A DNA stretch of 64,000 nt from Artemia franciscana (Eukaryota; Arthropoda; Branchiopoda; Anostraca; Artemiidae): NCBI RefSeq assembly GCF_032884065.1, contig NC_088873.1, positions 39,047,823 through 39,111,822 on the forward strand. The letters are read 5' to 3'. This document shows positions 10,430-23,233 of this stretch, one piece after another. Position 1 is the stretch's first letter. Each line of letters begins with the position of its first letter. A program made the position numbers and the translations under genes. Below the pieces are notes generated by a model. The model was not told where the DNA came from. It did no database searches and was given only the letters and a program-made list of their open reading frames with translations.

Positions 10430-12395
10430 GTGGGGGGGGGGGTAGCTGCGCTTTGATCACTTTAACTCTAAAAATGGCACTTCACCTTCTGATTACCAGT
10501 TTAACTGGTCACTTCCAAAACAAATATGACCACCCTTTCTATATGAACTTTATATAATCCCAGGGCATAACTTACAATCATTGGCCTGATAGCCTTGGGG
10601 GGTTGTCTTCCTCACAAACACAGTTTCCAAACCCTTCAACTATGCTAAACAAAGTTGCTGTCTCTAAATTTTGATTTAAGATATTCAGGAATACAATGGG
10701 TGGGGTGTGGGATTCTATTTAATCTCAAATTCCTTTAGACTTTTAAAAAGGGCCCTATAACTTCTGATATCAAACAAAATTGCTGTCTCACAATTTCAAT
10801 TAGATATGTTTGATGAAAAGAGAGGATATTGTGGGGTGGCTAGCTACCTTTCATCACTTTTAACTCTTAAAAGGGAACTAGAGCTTCCAATTTTCAACAA
10901 AATGAGCCTCTTTTAAAGTTGAATAACCATCCCTTCAAAGAAAAGCTTAAAGGCACCTGGGCATAGCTTACAACCCTTGCTCCCAGGCTCTAGTAGTTTG
11001 TATAAACCCCATAAGCCTTATTATATGATCTTTTGACAAAATGACTGTCTCAAAATTTCTAATGGATGCATTTCGAGAAAAACGACGTGTGAGAGGGGGT
11101 AGCCACCTTCTGATTACTTTTCCTCTCAAAAAAGGCACTAGAATTTTTGATTGCTAATCCAATGAGTCCCCTCAAAAATATATACGACCATCTTTCTATA
11201 AAAAATTTGTATACCCCCAGGAAATAACTTACCACCCTTACCCTGAGAGCTCTGGGGGTGGTGGTGTCATCCTCAAAATCATAATTTCCAGACCCTTCAA
11301 CTACGATGAACAAAATTGAATTGATATCTCCAAATTTAATTGGATGTCTCTGGGGAAATGATGGGCGTTGGGGGGGGGGGGCTGGGTGCTCGCAAATCCC
11401 TTTTGACTCTGAAAAAGAGCACTATAAATTCCAATTTCAAATCCAATGAGTCACATCTAAGTTTAAACGACCACCCATTCCACAAAATCTTATTTTCCCA
11501 CACGGCATAACCTACAGCCCTATCCACAGGGCACTGGGGGGGACTTTCTCAACTCTAGAAGCATTGCTATATGTTCTTTGGACTATTTAGAACAAAATCA
11601 AAATTTCAATCAGATTTTTTTTTATGAAAAGAGGGTTAGTCGAGGGGGACATAGTTGCCCTCCGTCACTTTGAATATTAAAAGGGAACTAGAAATTCCAA
11701 TTTTCAACCAAATGAGCCTCCTCTAATGTTTACACAACCATCCCTTCCATAAGAATCTTAAATGCCCTGGGGCTTTAAAATCCTTACTCCTCAGGATCTA
11801 GGGGTTTGTTTTAACCCCAAAAGTCTTGTTGTATGACATTCAGACTATATTGAATAATCGGCTATCTCAAAATTTCTATCAGATACATTTTGGGAAAATG
11901 CGAGGTGTGGGGGGTTACCTGCCTCCAATCACTTTGAATCTTAAAATGGGCATTAGAACTTTCGATTAACAATCAAATAAGCCCCTTCCGAAGTTTATAC
12001 GTTCATCCTTTTTTATAAAAACATTATAAACCCCCAGGGCATAACTTACAGCCCTTGCCCTCAGGGTTGTGGGGAAGGAAGGGCTTTCATCCTCAAAGAT
12101 ATAATTTTCAGACTTTTAAACTACGTTGAACAAAATGGCTATCTTAAAATGTAGATTGAATGTGTTTGGGGAAAGGATGGACGTGGGAGGGGGTAATATG
12201 CCCTCCAGTCACTTTCGACTATTAAAAAGGGCACTATCCCTCGTAAATTTTTTACTTGAATAAGCCTTTTCAAAGTTTCTGTGACAACGAAGTGCCCCAA
12301 TCCTAAAAAAACCAAAAATAAATAAATAAATACATATTGCCAACATCATTCTTTACTTAGACAGCGCTATTGCGACGCCTATGATATATTTAGAA
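10430..12395 (-). repeat. Family 2 array, inverted arm (~7 units)
   Basis: Successive ~270 bp units carry the core module in reverse orientation. Landmarks such as ACTAGAAATTCCAATTTTC recur near 10473, 10750, 10868, 11136, 11420, 11687, 11951 and 12231. Most spacings are 264-284; one unit is shortened to about 118. The right end (12345-12395) is the family terminus, in reverse: CATAGGCGTCGCAATAGCGC. Each unit holds C/G homopolymer runs. Confidence 0.8.
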
Positions 12396-12559
12396 GGAAT
12401 AAAAACAACAAAATAGGAGAATTGATCTTTCCAAAAATGTTCATTTAGGTAAGTTACCAACCATTAGTGTGACGTGTTGGATCATTTTACCATAAATAAA
12501 CTAACTCATAGCTTAGATTTTGACCTATTTCATGATGCATACACTTCTTGCCAATTCAT

Positions 12560-14650
12560 ATCAGAGACAGCGCTATATTGTTGCCTATAGTAAAGGCCAA
12601 AACGCTACAATGTTTAATCCTTATTTTTTTTCCCTCAGGTACTTCATATGGGAGGTTTGGTCGTATATGCTTCGGAGGGAGCTCATCCGATTGAAAATTG
12701 GAAGTTCTAGTGCTTTTTTAAGTGTCAAAAAGATCGAAGGGTATCTACCTCCCCCACCTGCTTTTCCCCAAATGCATCCGATAAAAATTTGACGTAGCCA
12801 TTTTGTTCAAAATAGTCAAAAGAACAGATAACAAAATTCCAGGGTCGATATAACCCCCTAGAGCCCGGGGCAATTGTTGTTAGTTATGCTCCGGAGGTAT
12901 ATAAGGTTTTATGGAATGGGTGGTTGCATAAACTTCTGAGGATAATCATTCGATTGGAAAGTGAAAGTTTTATTTCCCATTTTAAGAGTACAAAGTGTTT
13001 TGAGGGCAACTAGCCCCCTTTACCACGCCCTCTTTTCCCCAAATAAATCCAATTAGAAGTTTAGGATAGCAATTTTGTTTAAAATAATCCTAAGATCATT
13101 AAAAAATGCCTTCGGGATTGACACAATCCTTCGGAGCCCAGAGAGAGGATTTTAAGTTCTGGCCCTGTTGCATATTAGATTCTTATGAAAAAGATGTTCG
13201 TATAAACACTGAAAAAGGTTAATTTAATTGGGAACTGAAAGTCCTAGTTTCATTTTTAACAGTCAGAACTTATCGGCCGGCAACTAACCCCTTCTCCACG
13301 CCCTCTTTTCTCCAAATACATCCAATCAAAATTCTGAGATAGTCATTGTGTTCAAAGTAGTTCAAAAATAATATAACGATGCCTCTAGGGTTGACAAAAC
13401 CCCCTACAGCCAGGGAGCAAGGGCTGTAAGTCCAAGTATCATATAACAAAACCTTGGGAGTTGACACAGTCCGCCAGAGAACGGGATCAAGGGTTTTAAA
13501 TTACCCTCCGGTTTCATATCAGGTTTTTGTGGAAGAGGTGAGTGTATAAACTTTGGAGGAGGATCATTTGGTTGAAAATTGAAATTTTACTTCCCCTTTC
13601 AAGAGTTAAAAAGTACCATCGGGCAACCGGCAAGTATTTCCACAACCACACTACCTTTTCATCAAATGCCTCCGATCAAAATTTTGTAAACGCTATTTTT
13701 TCAGAATGGTCCAAAGATCATATAACATATAATCTAGGGTTGAAACAATTCCCAGAAGCCCGAGGCAAGAGTTGTAAGTTTTTTCCCCGAGGGCATATAA
13801 GGTTGCTATGGAAGTGATGACCATATAAATTTTGGAGGAAGCTCATTTCATTGGAAATTAAAAGTTCAAGTTCTCCTTGTAAGAGTCAAAAGCGATCGGG
13901 GCTTAACTACCCCCCCCCTCCCCCCAAGGCCTCATTTCCTCCAATACATCTAATCGAAATTTGAGATATTCGTCTTGTTCAAAATAGTCCAAAAATCATA
14001 TTAAAAATGCCTTTGGGATTGACACAGCCACCAGAAACTGGATCAAGGGTTGCAAGTTATGTAAGTTACGTACAGATTTTGGAGGAGGCTCATTTCATTG
14101 GAAATCTAAAGTTCTGATTCACTTTTTAAGAGTCAAAAGTTGCCGGAGGGAAAAAATCCGCCTCCCATACCTCAATCGTTACCGGGGGTAACGATTGTGA
14201 GTTGTTATGCCCTGGAGCATATAGGGTTCTTATGGAAGAGATAGTCGTGCAAAACTTTGGAGGAGGCTCATTTGACTGGAAATTGAAAGTTCTAGTTCCC
14301 TTTTAAGAGTCGAAAGTGGTCGAGGGCAACCAAACCCCCTCCACCTTACACCCTTTTCCCTCAATTGGATTCGATCAAAATTTTAAGATAGTTATTTTGT
14401 TCAAAATAGTCCAAAAGCAAAATAGCTATGCCCTCCAGGGTTTAATACCCCCCCTCCCGTCTTGGAGCTTATTTGAATGGAGATTGAAAGTTCAGGTTCC
14501 TTTTTTAAGAGTCTAAAGTGATCAAAGGGCAAATACCCCCCCTCCCCCTGTTCCTTTTTCCTTAAGTGTATTCATTGTCAATTTTGAGATAGCAATTTTG
14601 TCCAACGTAGTTAAAAGGCTCGCTAACTATGTTTCTAGTGGTGAAATGAC
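12560..14650 (+). repeat. Family 2 array, direct arm (~8 units)
   Basis: Units in plus orientation are marked by AGTTCTAGTGCTTTTTTA-like words near 12700, 12965, 13240, 13585, 13863, 14110, 14290 and 14487. Each is followed by a C-rich run and then a TTTTGAGATAG-like segment. The arm begins with GACAGCGCTATATTGTTGCC, a variant of the family terminus. Units are strongly diverged from each other, so the array is old. No coding capacity is seen. Confidence 0.8.
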
Positions 14651-16640
14651 CTCTTACAGCTTGAAAAATAAATATGCTTAAAAAAAATGTTGAGGCGGAG
14701 CAAACAATTAGATTCTTTCATTCCCCTATTCCTAAGGTTCTTTATTAGAAATACGTATAATAAATTAATATTCATGTTTTGAATAAACGATCGGTACATT
14801 TTCATTCCTTACAGTAAAATAAAAATAACTATTTTATAGGTAATATCTTCTAACCTGTCTATACAATAAAATTTTTCTCTATAATCTTCACCTGACTTAA
14901 ATTTATCTTACTGTCTAATCTAGTTAACTTACTTGACTTGCTTTAACTTACTTTAACCTACTTATTTAACCTCATTTAGCATACTTCTACTTACTTTAAT
15001 CTAGTTGATATTAAATTCTTCCAGTTTTGTAGCGTCCACTATGTTCAAGCATCGACTCAGTTTAGGAAATGTTTTTCGATTATTGTTTTTTTTACTTGCG
15101 TTGCTTATCAGCTAGTGAGATCACTTTTTAAAATAACTTATGAAAATTTTGGAGTATAAAACTGAAATGTTATCGATAGTCATGTACCTAATTCCTACAA
15201 TAAAAACTTAGTAAGAACAAAATAAAAACAGGGTAACTAGATTAACGTTGCTAGACAGAGTAATCTAGCAGAAGACACAGTAAACTAGTAAAAAGCAGAG
15301 TAACTAGAATAACGTCACTAGGCAAAGTAAACTAGCAAACTAGTAAAAAGCAGAGTAACTAGATTAGCGTTGCTAATTTGTCTGAACAGCCTTTAATTGG
15401 GTTTACCGAGATAGTGATGGGGAAGCAACGCTTAAATTTCATTTGTTTACCTTCAGACGATTGCCGTTATTTTCATCATTTAGATTCATTAGCATAGTAA
15501 TGTCAAGAGGAATTTGTTCTTAAAAAATTAAAGCAAATAAAAAGTTTCATAAGCATGATGTTAAATTACATTATATCCTAAAGAATAATTTTACTCCTAA
15601 TTTCATGACATCTAATCTATGCAAAAATCTAAACCTAACAGAATTTATATCGTTATTACTAAAATTGCAGCATTATCATGTTACTTGACCTTAAAATATA
15701 ATGCATATTATTTGTTTAATATATGTTTTTTTGTAAAAACAATTGGATTCTCTGTCTATAGCTGACTGATTGCTGCATGAACACTTTACTAAATAATTGC
15801 CAAACAGGATGACGCGGCTGCTGCGTGCACACATCGTATGATGGAAAACCAAATTGTGTCAGGAGACGATCTGATTTGTCTGATTGATTTGTTGATTTGT
15901 TGGTTGATTGAACCTGATTTGATTGAATCTGATTTGTTGGTTGATTTTTTAGACAAAAATGCCAAAAAATTCTAAATTGCTGAGAAATTGTATAAAAAAC
16001 TTATACAAGAGTTGTGCGGCACCAGTTTCCTTTTTGCGAAATGTCTGAGCATGTAATAAACAAATCTATCGGGGCTGTATTTATAAGCAACAGTCATGGT
16101 GGTGGTCGGTTGTCCCTTTTTATATCCAGGTCTATAGTAGCAGTACTAGGCTATTTCAGTTCTGCTGTAGTCCTTGAAAAACAGATTTACTTGTTAATCG
16201 ATAAGGGCAAGGATTAAACCTAGCATCCTTAATCTCCGATGCACACAAGTTTAGAATTTAAATGTCTGTATCTTTGCATTGGGTTTCAGTCTTCTGGCTT
16301 ATACTGTCACGCTCGATTTAAATCCAGCGTCATCTGATACAACCAATGGTTCGATCAAGCAGCTGAAGTCTCAAACTATTAGAACTGATGGTGCAAGTTT
16401 TTTTTTATTTGTATAAAAATTGTTGGGATTTAGTAAACCATTTGCAACTACATTTTCAAATATGTTTTTCTTCTTCTTAAGTGCATGATAGTTTCCCATA
16501 TGGAACAATTACGTCAATTGTGAAGAGAGGAAAAGGATGTAAATAAATATAATTTCTACCATATTCACTTAATAGATTGTTACTATGCAGTTAGATAATT
16601 GTTTTCAACATTAGCAAACTTTTGATTATGTTCTTCCTCC
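14651..16640. other. AT-rich region without genes; short repeats
   Basis: No gene is supported. 14890-15010 is cryptic CTTA/ACTT-rich simple sequence. 15225-15385 has three imperfect copies of a GTAACTAGATTAACGTTGCT word. 15880-15950 is a GATTTGTTG-type microsatellite. Confidence 0.6.
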
Positions 16641-17245
16641 TTATATCAATATTTATTGGCTCCATAAGTCTTAACACTTCTGGTTCAGAAAAGGGATTTC
16701 ATGTCAACATGCACATTAGGCGCTTGCTTCCTTTCTTAAAGGATGCACAAAAAAGAGGTCAATCATTATATATCTGTGCTTTAGACGCATCTGAACCTTT
16801 TGATAGTGTTGTACAACCTTGGGCTTTTTTAATTCTTTTTTTATGTTTTTTATTCTTGATGTTATATTTTTAGTATTCTATTCTTTTTGTTCTTTACATT
16901 TCTGATTACTTTGTATCTTCATCGATTGAAGCTCAGCTACGTTTTTAGTATTCTAATTCATGTGTGAGATTGAAATAAGATATATATTTTTTTTTCAAAT
17001 AGTCCAAATATTTGTGGGGTTAGGCAAGGGGGTGTTACTTTTCCAAATGTTTTAAATGCTTGTATTTCAAGTATGATTAGTAACCATGTGTCCGTTTACT
17101 TTTTGGTTTTCTGGAGGTGTCATATTCAGCATACACCGATGACCTCCTACTAATAAGCTGTTCTAAAAAGAAGCTTGGAAACAATGTTAGTTGGGTTGGA
17201 TCTATGCTTAACGTGACTGTTGTAGCCAGTCAGAAGATCCATCTT
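16640..17245 (+). pseudogene. Second non-LTR reverse transcriptase remnant
   Basis: Two pieces of an RT domain survive. 16680-16830 reads LPFLKDAQKRGQSLYICALD then ASEPFDSVV, the motif A region. 17015-17190 includes GVRQGG, an NVLNACIS-like stretch and YTDDLLLISCSKKKL, the catalytic motif C region with Asp-Asp at 17138-17143. The pieces lie in different frames and are separated by unrelated AT-rich sequence. It is a dead fragment, different in sequence from the one at 9.6-10.3 kb. Confidence 0.75.
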
Positions 17246-17299
17246 CCACCCTCAGACTATGCCTCAAGCTCCTCGGCTACATCTTCAGTCGCCAAGACT

Positions 17300-17886
17300 T
17301 AGGCCTACATATTGATCCAGGTTAATCCAAGTTTAAAACCGATCCAAAATAAAATGAAGTAGAATTTTGTGAATATCATTAACAAATGTGTTCTTATAAG
17401 TGAGACGTCAATATTGATCTGTACATCATTTTTTCTACCCCGATATGTCGTAATTCCTACTTAAAAAAAAGTTTGAGCTTATAATTCGTTTAATTTATAT
17501 TCATTTTAGACATCTTCATTCATCTATAGCAGCATTTTTTAACCATATGTCTGATATGACTATTCACTTTAATTTTTGTTTGTTTTAGGTTTGATTTATT
17601 CATTGATATTAATCTTTGTTCGAATGAAGATTGATTTAATTAGATTACATAAAATTAACAGTGTTAGTCAGCCACAAAAATAAGTGAGATCTTGCTTTGT
17701 ACCCTACAGAAATAAAATAATTTGGATAGCAATGCTTAAGAACTGTACTTTTGACCGATCAAAAAGTTACAACCACTAGTAGTGGTAAGGAAATGGCAAA
17801 TGATTCAAACAGATCTATCTCGTCAACTGGTTAAAAATACGCTATATCAATTCCACATATGAAATTATCAAACACAGAAACCAACT
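17300..17886. other. No gene seen
   Basis: AT-rich sequence with no supportable feature. Confidence 0.5.
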
Positions 17887-19655
17887 ACAGTTCGTGGTAA
17901 CAAACTGCGGTAAGGAGCGACCCGGCCCAATAGTAACCGAAACTCTAAAAAACAGAATCTTATAACAATAGTTACATCAAAAGAGTCGCATTTTAATGCT
18001 AATTTTAAGCATATCAGTTTCATTAAGTTTAAAATTACCCATCAAAAGTTACGAGCCTGAGAAAATTTGCCTTATTTTAGAAAATAGGAGGAAACACCCC
18101 TTGAAAGTCATAGAATCTTAAAGGAAATCACACCATCCGATTCAGCGTATCAGAGAACCCTACAATAGAAGTTTAAAGCTCCTATCTACAAAAATGTGGA
18201 ATTTTGTATTTTTTGCCAGAAGACAAATCACGGATGCGTGCTTATTTATTTGTTTGTTTATTTTTAGTTTTTTTTTTTCCCAGGGGTTATCGTATCGACC
18301 CAGTTGTCCTAGAATGTCGCGTGAGGGCTAATTCGAACGGAAATTAAAAGTTCTATTGCCCTTTTTAAGTGACCAAAAAATATTGGAGGACACCATTTCC
18401 CCCTCCAACGCTCATTTTTTTTCTCAAAGTCACCGGATCAAAATTCTGAGATAGCTATTTTATTCAGAATAGTCGAAAAACTTCTATTAAATAGGTTATA
18501 TTAGAAATAGGTTTCTATCAGAAACTTCTCTTCTAAGAATAGCTATTTCTTTGGGGACGACTTACTCCCCCACAGTCCCCGTGGCAGGGGCTACAAATTA
18601 CAAACTTTGACCAGTGTTTACACATAGTAGTGGTTATTGGGAAGTGTGCAGACGCTTTCAGGGGGATGTTTTTGGTTGGGGAAGGGTTTATACGGGGGGA
18701 ATTTTCCATGGAGAAATTTTTTATGGGGAAAGAAAAGTTTCATGAAGGGGTTGCAGGATTTTTCAGCATTTTTTTTTTACAGAACAATGATAAAATAAAT
18801 ATGAAAAAGTTTTTTCAACTGAAAGTAAAGAGCAGAATTAAAAATTAAAACGAACAGAAATTATTACAATATATGAGGGGTTCACCTCCTCCTAATACCT
18901 CGTTCTTTACGCTAAAGTCATTTTATTCATTTCAACTATTTATTCTACGGCCATTGTGATTCAGGGGTCATTGTTAAGGAATTGGGGACAAGATTTAAGC
19001 TTTAGTGTAAAGAGCGAGGTATTGACGAGGGGGCGAACCCCTCATATACGTAATAAAAACATACGAATATAGAAGTTCGTTACAAAAGTTAATTAGTAAG
19101 TTACGCATATTTTTACTAATAAAAACGTTCGTAAAAAATTAAAAGTTGCAGTTTCCTTTTTAAATAACCAAAAAAATTGGAGGGTAACTAGGTATACTCC
19201 CTTGCTCCTTTTTTCTAAAAGTCTTCCGATCAAAACTATGAGAAAGCCATTTGGCCATAAAAATAAGCTAACATGCAAATTATCGTTTTAATTATTCATG
19301 TGCGGAAAGCCAAAATCAAAACATGCATTAATTCAAAAACGTTTAGAAATTAAATACAAAATACAATATTTTTTTAGCTGAAAGTAAGAAGCGATATTAA
19401 AACTTAAAACGAACAGAAATTAGTCCGTATATGAAAGGGGCTGTTCCCTCCTCAACGCCCCACTCAATACGCTAAAGTTGTACTGTTTCTCTCAACTCTA
19501 CTTTTTAAAACAATAAAAAACTTTAGGTTAAAGAGTGGGGCGTTGAGGAGGCATCCGCCCCTTTCATATACAGACTAATTTCTGTTCTTTTTAAGTATTA
19601 ATATCGCTCCTTACTTTCAGTTAAAACAAACTTGTTGTTTTTTTTATTTAATATA
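17887..19655 (+). repeat. Family 1 modular repeat, copy C (reference length)
   Basis: This copy has no internal tandem expansion and best shows the family layout. A head hairpin at 17888-17907 has one mismatch in the stem. Core 1 lies at about 18340-18480, a foldback at about 18890-19045, core 2 at about 19135-19260 and the terminal foldback at 19347-19655. It ends in a T-rich run and ATTTAATAT, as copy A does. A ~50 bp insertion relative to copy A lies near 18490-18540. No ORF of interest is present. Confidence 0.85.
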
Positions 19656-20073
19656 ATACGGAGGTCTTACTGCTCTATCTTATTATGTTAAAAAGGGTCA
19701 GGTACTTGGGTGTCGTTAAGCTACGTATGATGACGTTCATGCATTGTAGAAGCCTGGGAAACTGTTGATCGACGAGCACAAGCACCAAATTCATTGGAGC
19801 AATAATATTCATTCAGTTAGACGTCTGTATTGCAAACATTTTGTCCTTGGTTCAAACATAGAAAAAACAATAGATGGCGAGTTAAAGGCGCTGCCTTTTT
19901 ATTAGCAAAAGCGTGGATCCGATGAAGTTTCAAAGAATAGGCAATGTGGTTTTTTCGACTGAAGAATTCTCTGTAACTGCTTTATTAACTCGCTGTTTCT
20001 TGAGGTAGTACTGTAGGACCGAAATTTTTCTTTGTATTTAGGCACTATTTATAGCTTTAAGTTTGCGTTAAAG

Positions 20074-20700
20074 GGTAAAATTCTAGTTAATTGACTTCTT
20101 GCTGCCTTGGAAAGAGTTTAGGTTAGGAAAATGAAACTTTCAGGGATGGGTCTACAGGCTAAAGCATGTCCTGGGAAGGTATTTTAAAGTACCCACTCCC
20201 ACTCCTTCTCCCTCTAGAGGGCCCTGAAATTTGTCTACATGACAGGTCTATACTTATTGAAATTTTGACAAAAGAACATTTTACCTTAATTTTCTGCTAG
20301 TAGTTGCTTTTTCTCTGCCTTTGGTTCTGAAAATGCAATTCCTGTTATTTGAGTAGAATTTTGAGCCATATCAATGTTTTTTTTTCAAAATTTAGGAAAT
20401 GTATTTGCATATCCTTAAAACCTTATAAAATGGAATTGAGCAAAGTTATGAAGCTGAAAACAATTTTGTTGTACTTCAATTAAGCAGAAGATCTATCTTG
20501 AAAGGTTTCACTTTCATAAAATACATATTTTAAAGGTCATCAAAGGTTAGGGCCCTCTAGAGAGAGAAGGAGTAGAGTTAGTTGCTTCAAAATAACTTCC
20601 CAGGACATACCTTAGTCTGTAGATTCATCCCTGAAAGTTTCATTTTCCTAATCTAAACCCTTTCTGAGATAGCAAGAAGTCAATTAACTAGAATTTTACC
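20074..20700. repeat. Inverted repeat with ~155 bp arms
   Basis: 20074-20232 and about 20549-20700 are inverted relatives. Shared words are GTAAAATTCTAGTTAATTGA, GAAACTTTCAGGGATG and TCTAGAGGGCCCT. A third copy in the right-arm orientation is at about 21150-21300, and equivalents occur at 25995-26150 and 26600-26750. Arms differ at about 15 percent of positions, so it is an old foldback element. Confidence 0.75.
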
Positions 20701-21366
20701 TGTTAAAGTTGTAGCCTAGGCATCAAATTGTTAGGTAGCCTAGGGAATGAATGAGCCAACTAGTCAGCAATCCATTGGGATTTAAGTACAATATAAATTT
20801 TACCCATAAGGTAAAATTTAATTTATATCTTTAGGTTCTCTGGCAAAGGGGATAGTTCATGTACCTAGGTTAATAAGTAGGTCTACTCTCTGTTTTGGAA
20901 ATATGTCCACTTAAGAGAGGTCTGCTACTTGATTTCTACTTGATCTACTTGACTTCATTTGGAGATATATAGATATGGAAATATTCCCATTACTGAGCTA
21001 TGAAATAGGTTAACATATAAATTGATGCCTTTTTTAAGTTCTTTTGAAATATAATAGTGATTTTATTTGGAGATCTGATTTTTATCTCCCTATCAATCCT
21101 TAATGATGATAACTTTTTTTTTTATATTATTGGTCATGTAAAATAATCTACATTATATAGAGAGGACAGGAGTAGAAGTTGGTACTTCAAAACACCTTCC
21201 TGAGGCATACTTTAATATGTAGATCAATCCCTGAAAGTTTCATTTTCATAACCTAACCCTTTTCCAAGAGAGCCAACAGTAACCAAGCTATAATTTGCCA
21301 CATTGTAGGCTATTCTGGTAGCTAAAAAACAAACTTATCTTTTTAGTCAGAATCACATCCTGGATC
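20282..21366 (+). repeat. Left copy of 1.08 kb duplication flanking the LTR element
   Basis: It matches 25730-26813 almost base for base, with about a dozen differences by eye. Its right edge, CACATCCTGGATC, abuts the first base of the 5' LTR. Confidence 0.9.
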
Positions 21367-21527
21367 TGCAGCATTATGGACTAACCCGCTTGTTTATGCT
21401 TATATTGCTTGTGCTTATACATTGCTTGCTTGTGCTTATATTTATAACATTGCTTGCTTGTGCTTATATTTTGTATTTGTTCTAGGTGCTTGGGTTTATA
21501 ATAAACTATAAATAGTCAAATGCTACA
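21367..21527 (+). repeat. 5' LTR
   Basis: 161 bp, starting TGCAGCATTATGG and ending AAATGCTACA, with the usual TG...CA ends. It contains internal GCTTGCTTGTGCTTATA repeats and a TATAATAAACTATAAA stretch that may serve as promoter or polyadenylation signal. Confidence 0.93.
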
Positions 21528-21541
21528 TGGTGTCAGACGTC
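21528..21541 (+). other. Primer-binding site
   Basis: TGGTGTCAGACG directly follows the 5' LTR. TGG complements the CCA end of a tRNA, as expected for minus-strand priming. The tRNA species cannot be named from sequence alone. Confidence 0.7.
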
Positions 21542-23233
21542 ATGGAGATCACCTACCTGTCAATAAACTGGAATGCAGACAACCTCAACTCAGAATGGAC
21601 TGCATTCAAAAACCACGCAAAGCTTATGTGCCAAGGCCCCCTTGCTGACAAGTCTGAGAAAGTAGCATGTGCCTACCTCTTAATCTGGGTTGGTGCACAA
21701 GGCAGAGAAATCTTCAGCACTTTTGAGCTTGCGGATGAAGAGAAGGACAAAATTGAGATCTACTTCAAGAAGTTTAGAGACTATGCTGCTCCCAAAAAGA
21801 ATCAAGTGTTCTCCCACTATGTTTTTCAGAAAAGAGACCAGAACAACACAGAAAGTACTGACAAATACATAACAGAGCTCAAGATTCTAGTTAAACCATG
21901 CGGATACTTAAGTGAAAGTGAGATGGTAAGAGACAAAATAGTTAGTGGAGTCAGAAATCCTAAACTACATGAAAAACTATTAGCCATCGGTGACAGCCTT
22001 ACTCTGGCCCAAGCTGTCACAATATGTCGAGCTCACAAGTCAACCCAAGCACAACTAAAGACATTCGAACAAAAGGAAATAAAACAAGAAGTGGATGCTG
22101 TTGCAAAGAGTTGCTCCAGCTTCTCACTTAAAAAGACAGAGTGCTACTTTTGTGGCGGAAATTACTCACCCCAGCATGTGTGTCCTGCAAAAGGGAAAAC
22201 ATGTGCCAAGTGTAAAAAACAAAACCATTTTGCAAAAGTCTGCAAAAGTAAGGCGGTGAATATCATTGGAAATGAGGCCACAAACACTCCAGCATTCACC
22301 AGTGACCTGTACAACCAGGAAGAAACAGAGGTGTTCCTGTATGCCATCAACAAGGACTCCAGCAAGGATGAAATCTTTGCTGAGATTTCTGTTTGTGGGC
22401 AGATCCACATTGATTTCAAGATCAATACGGGTGCTCAGGTCAACATCCTGCCTTCACAGTACCTGGACAAGCTGTCGCCAAAGCCAAAGCTGCTGAAAGC
22501 CACGCAACGCCTCACCAGCTACTGTGGATCGACAATACCCTATGTAGGAGTCTGCAATATTCCTTGTCACTACAAAAATGGGCCTACACAGCAACTCACC
22601 TTTTATGTGGTTGAGTCAAACACCACACCTATAATTGGGTTTAAAGCAAGCAAAGACATGAACCTGATCAAGCTTGTTCTGAACATTGAAAAATCACCAG
22701 TCAGCAAATATAGTGATGTTTTCAAGGGTATAGGCAAACTCGAAACAGAGTGTGAAATATACTTAAAAGACAATGCAACACCCACAGTACATCCAGCTAG
22801 GAAAATACCGCTAGCAGAAGCTCAAGACCGAGTTGGAGCGCCTAGAAAGTCTCGATATCATCAAAAGGTCAGTGAGCCAACAGACTGGGTTAATGCCATG
22901 GTCATGGTGGAGAAAAAAGATGGTGGTGTGAGACTATGCATCGATCCTGTTGACCTGAACAAGGTGATAAAACGCCCCTACTATCCGGTCCCATCTTTTG
23001 AGGATGCTGTTGCTGAACTGGATGGAGCAGCAGTATTCAGCAGGCTTGATGCCCGCTCAGGCTACTGGATACTCCCACTTTCCACGCGATCCTCCTACTA
23101 TACAACCTTCAGCACTATCTACAGCCAATACAGATGGAAGAGATACCCCTTTGGCCTAGTGTCTGCACAAGACGAGTTCCAAAGAAAATGGAAGAGGCGT
23201 TTGAAGGATTGGAAGGTATCAGAATACTTGTAG
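21542..23233 (+). pseudogene. gag, protease and start of RT (broken polyprotein)
   Basis: I start at the ATG at 21542 because the in-frame ATG at 21527 overlaps the LTR end and primer site. Residues 1-190 are gag capsid-like. Two zinc knuckles follow at about 22143-22245 (CYFCGGNYSPQHVC and CAKCKKQNHFAKVC). The protease motif reads NTGAQVNILP, with Asn (codon 22424-22426) where the family has the catalytic Asp. RT fingers and palm follow (VEKKDGGVRLCID, FSRLDARSGYW). The frame is lost around 23180-23195, just after the FGLVSA segment, and reads into a stop at 23231-23233. It is non-functional as written. Confidence 0.9.

Noticed and set aside
10430-14650. CRISPR-like array
   Set aside because: Units are ~270 bp, diverged and in both orientations, in a eukaryotic genome. 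There are no short identical repeats with unique spacers.
21527-21541. ATG at 21527 as start of the LTR-element gag
   Set aside because: It spans the last LTR base and the primer-binding site. The ATG at 21542 is the sensible start.
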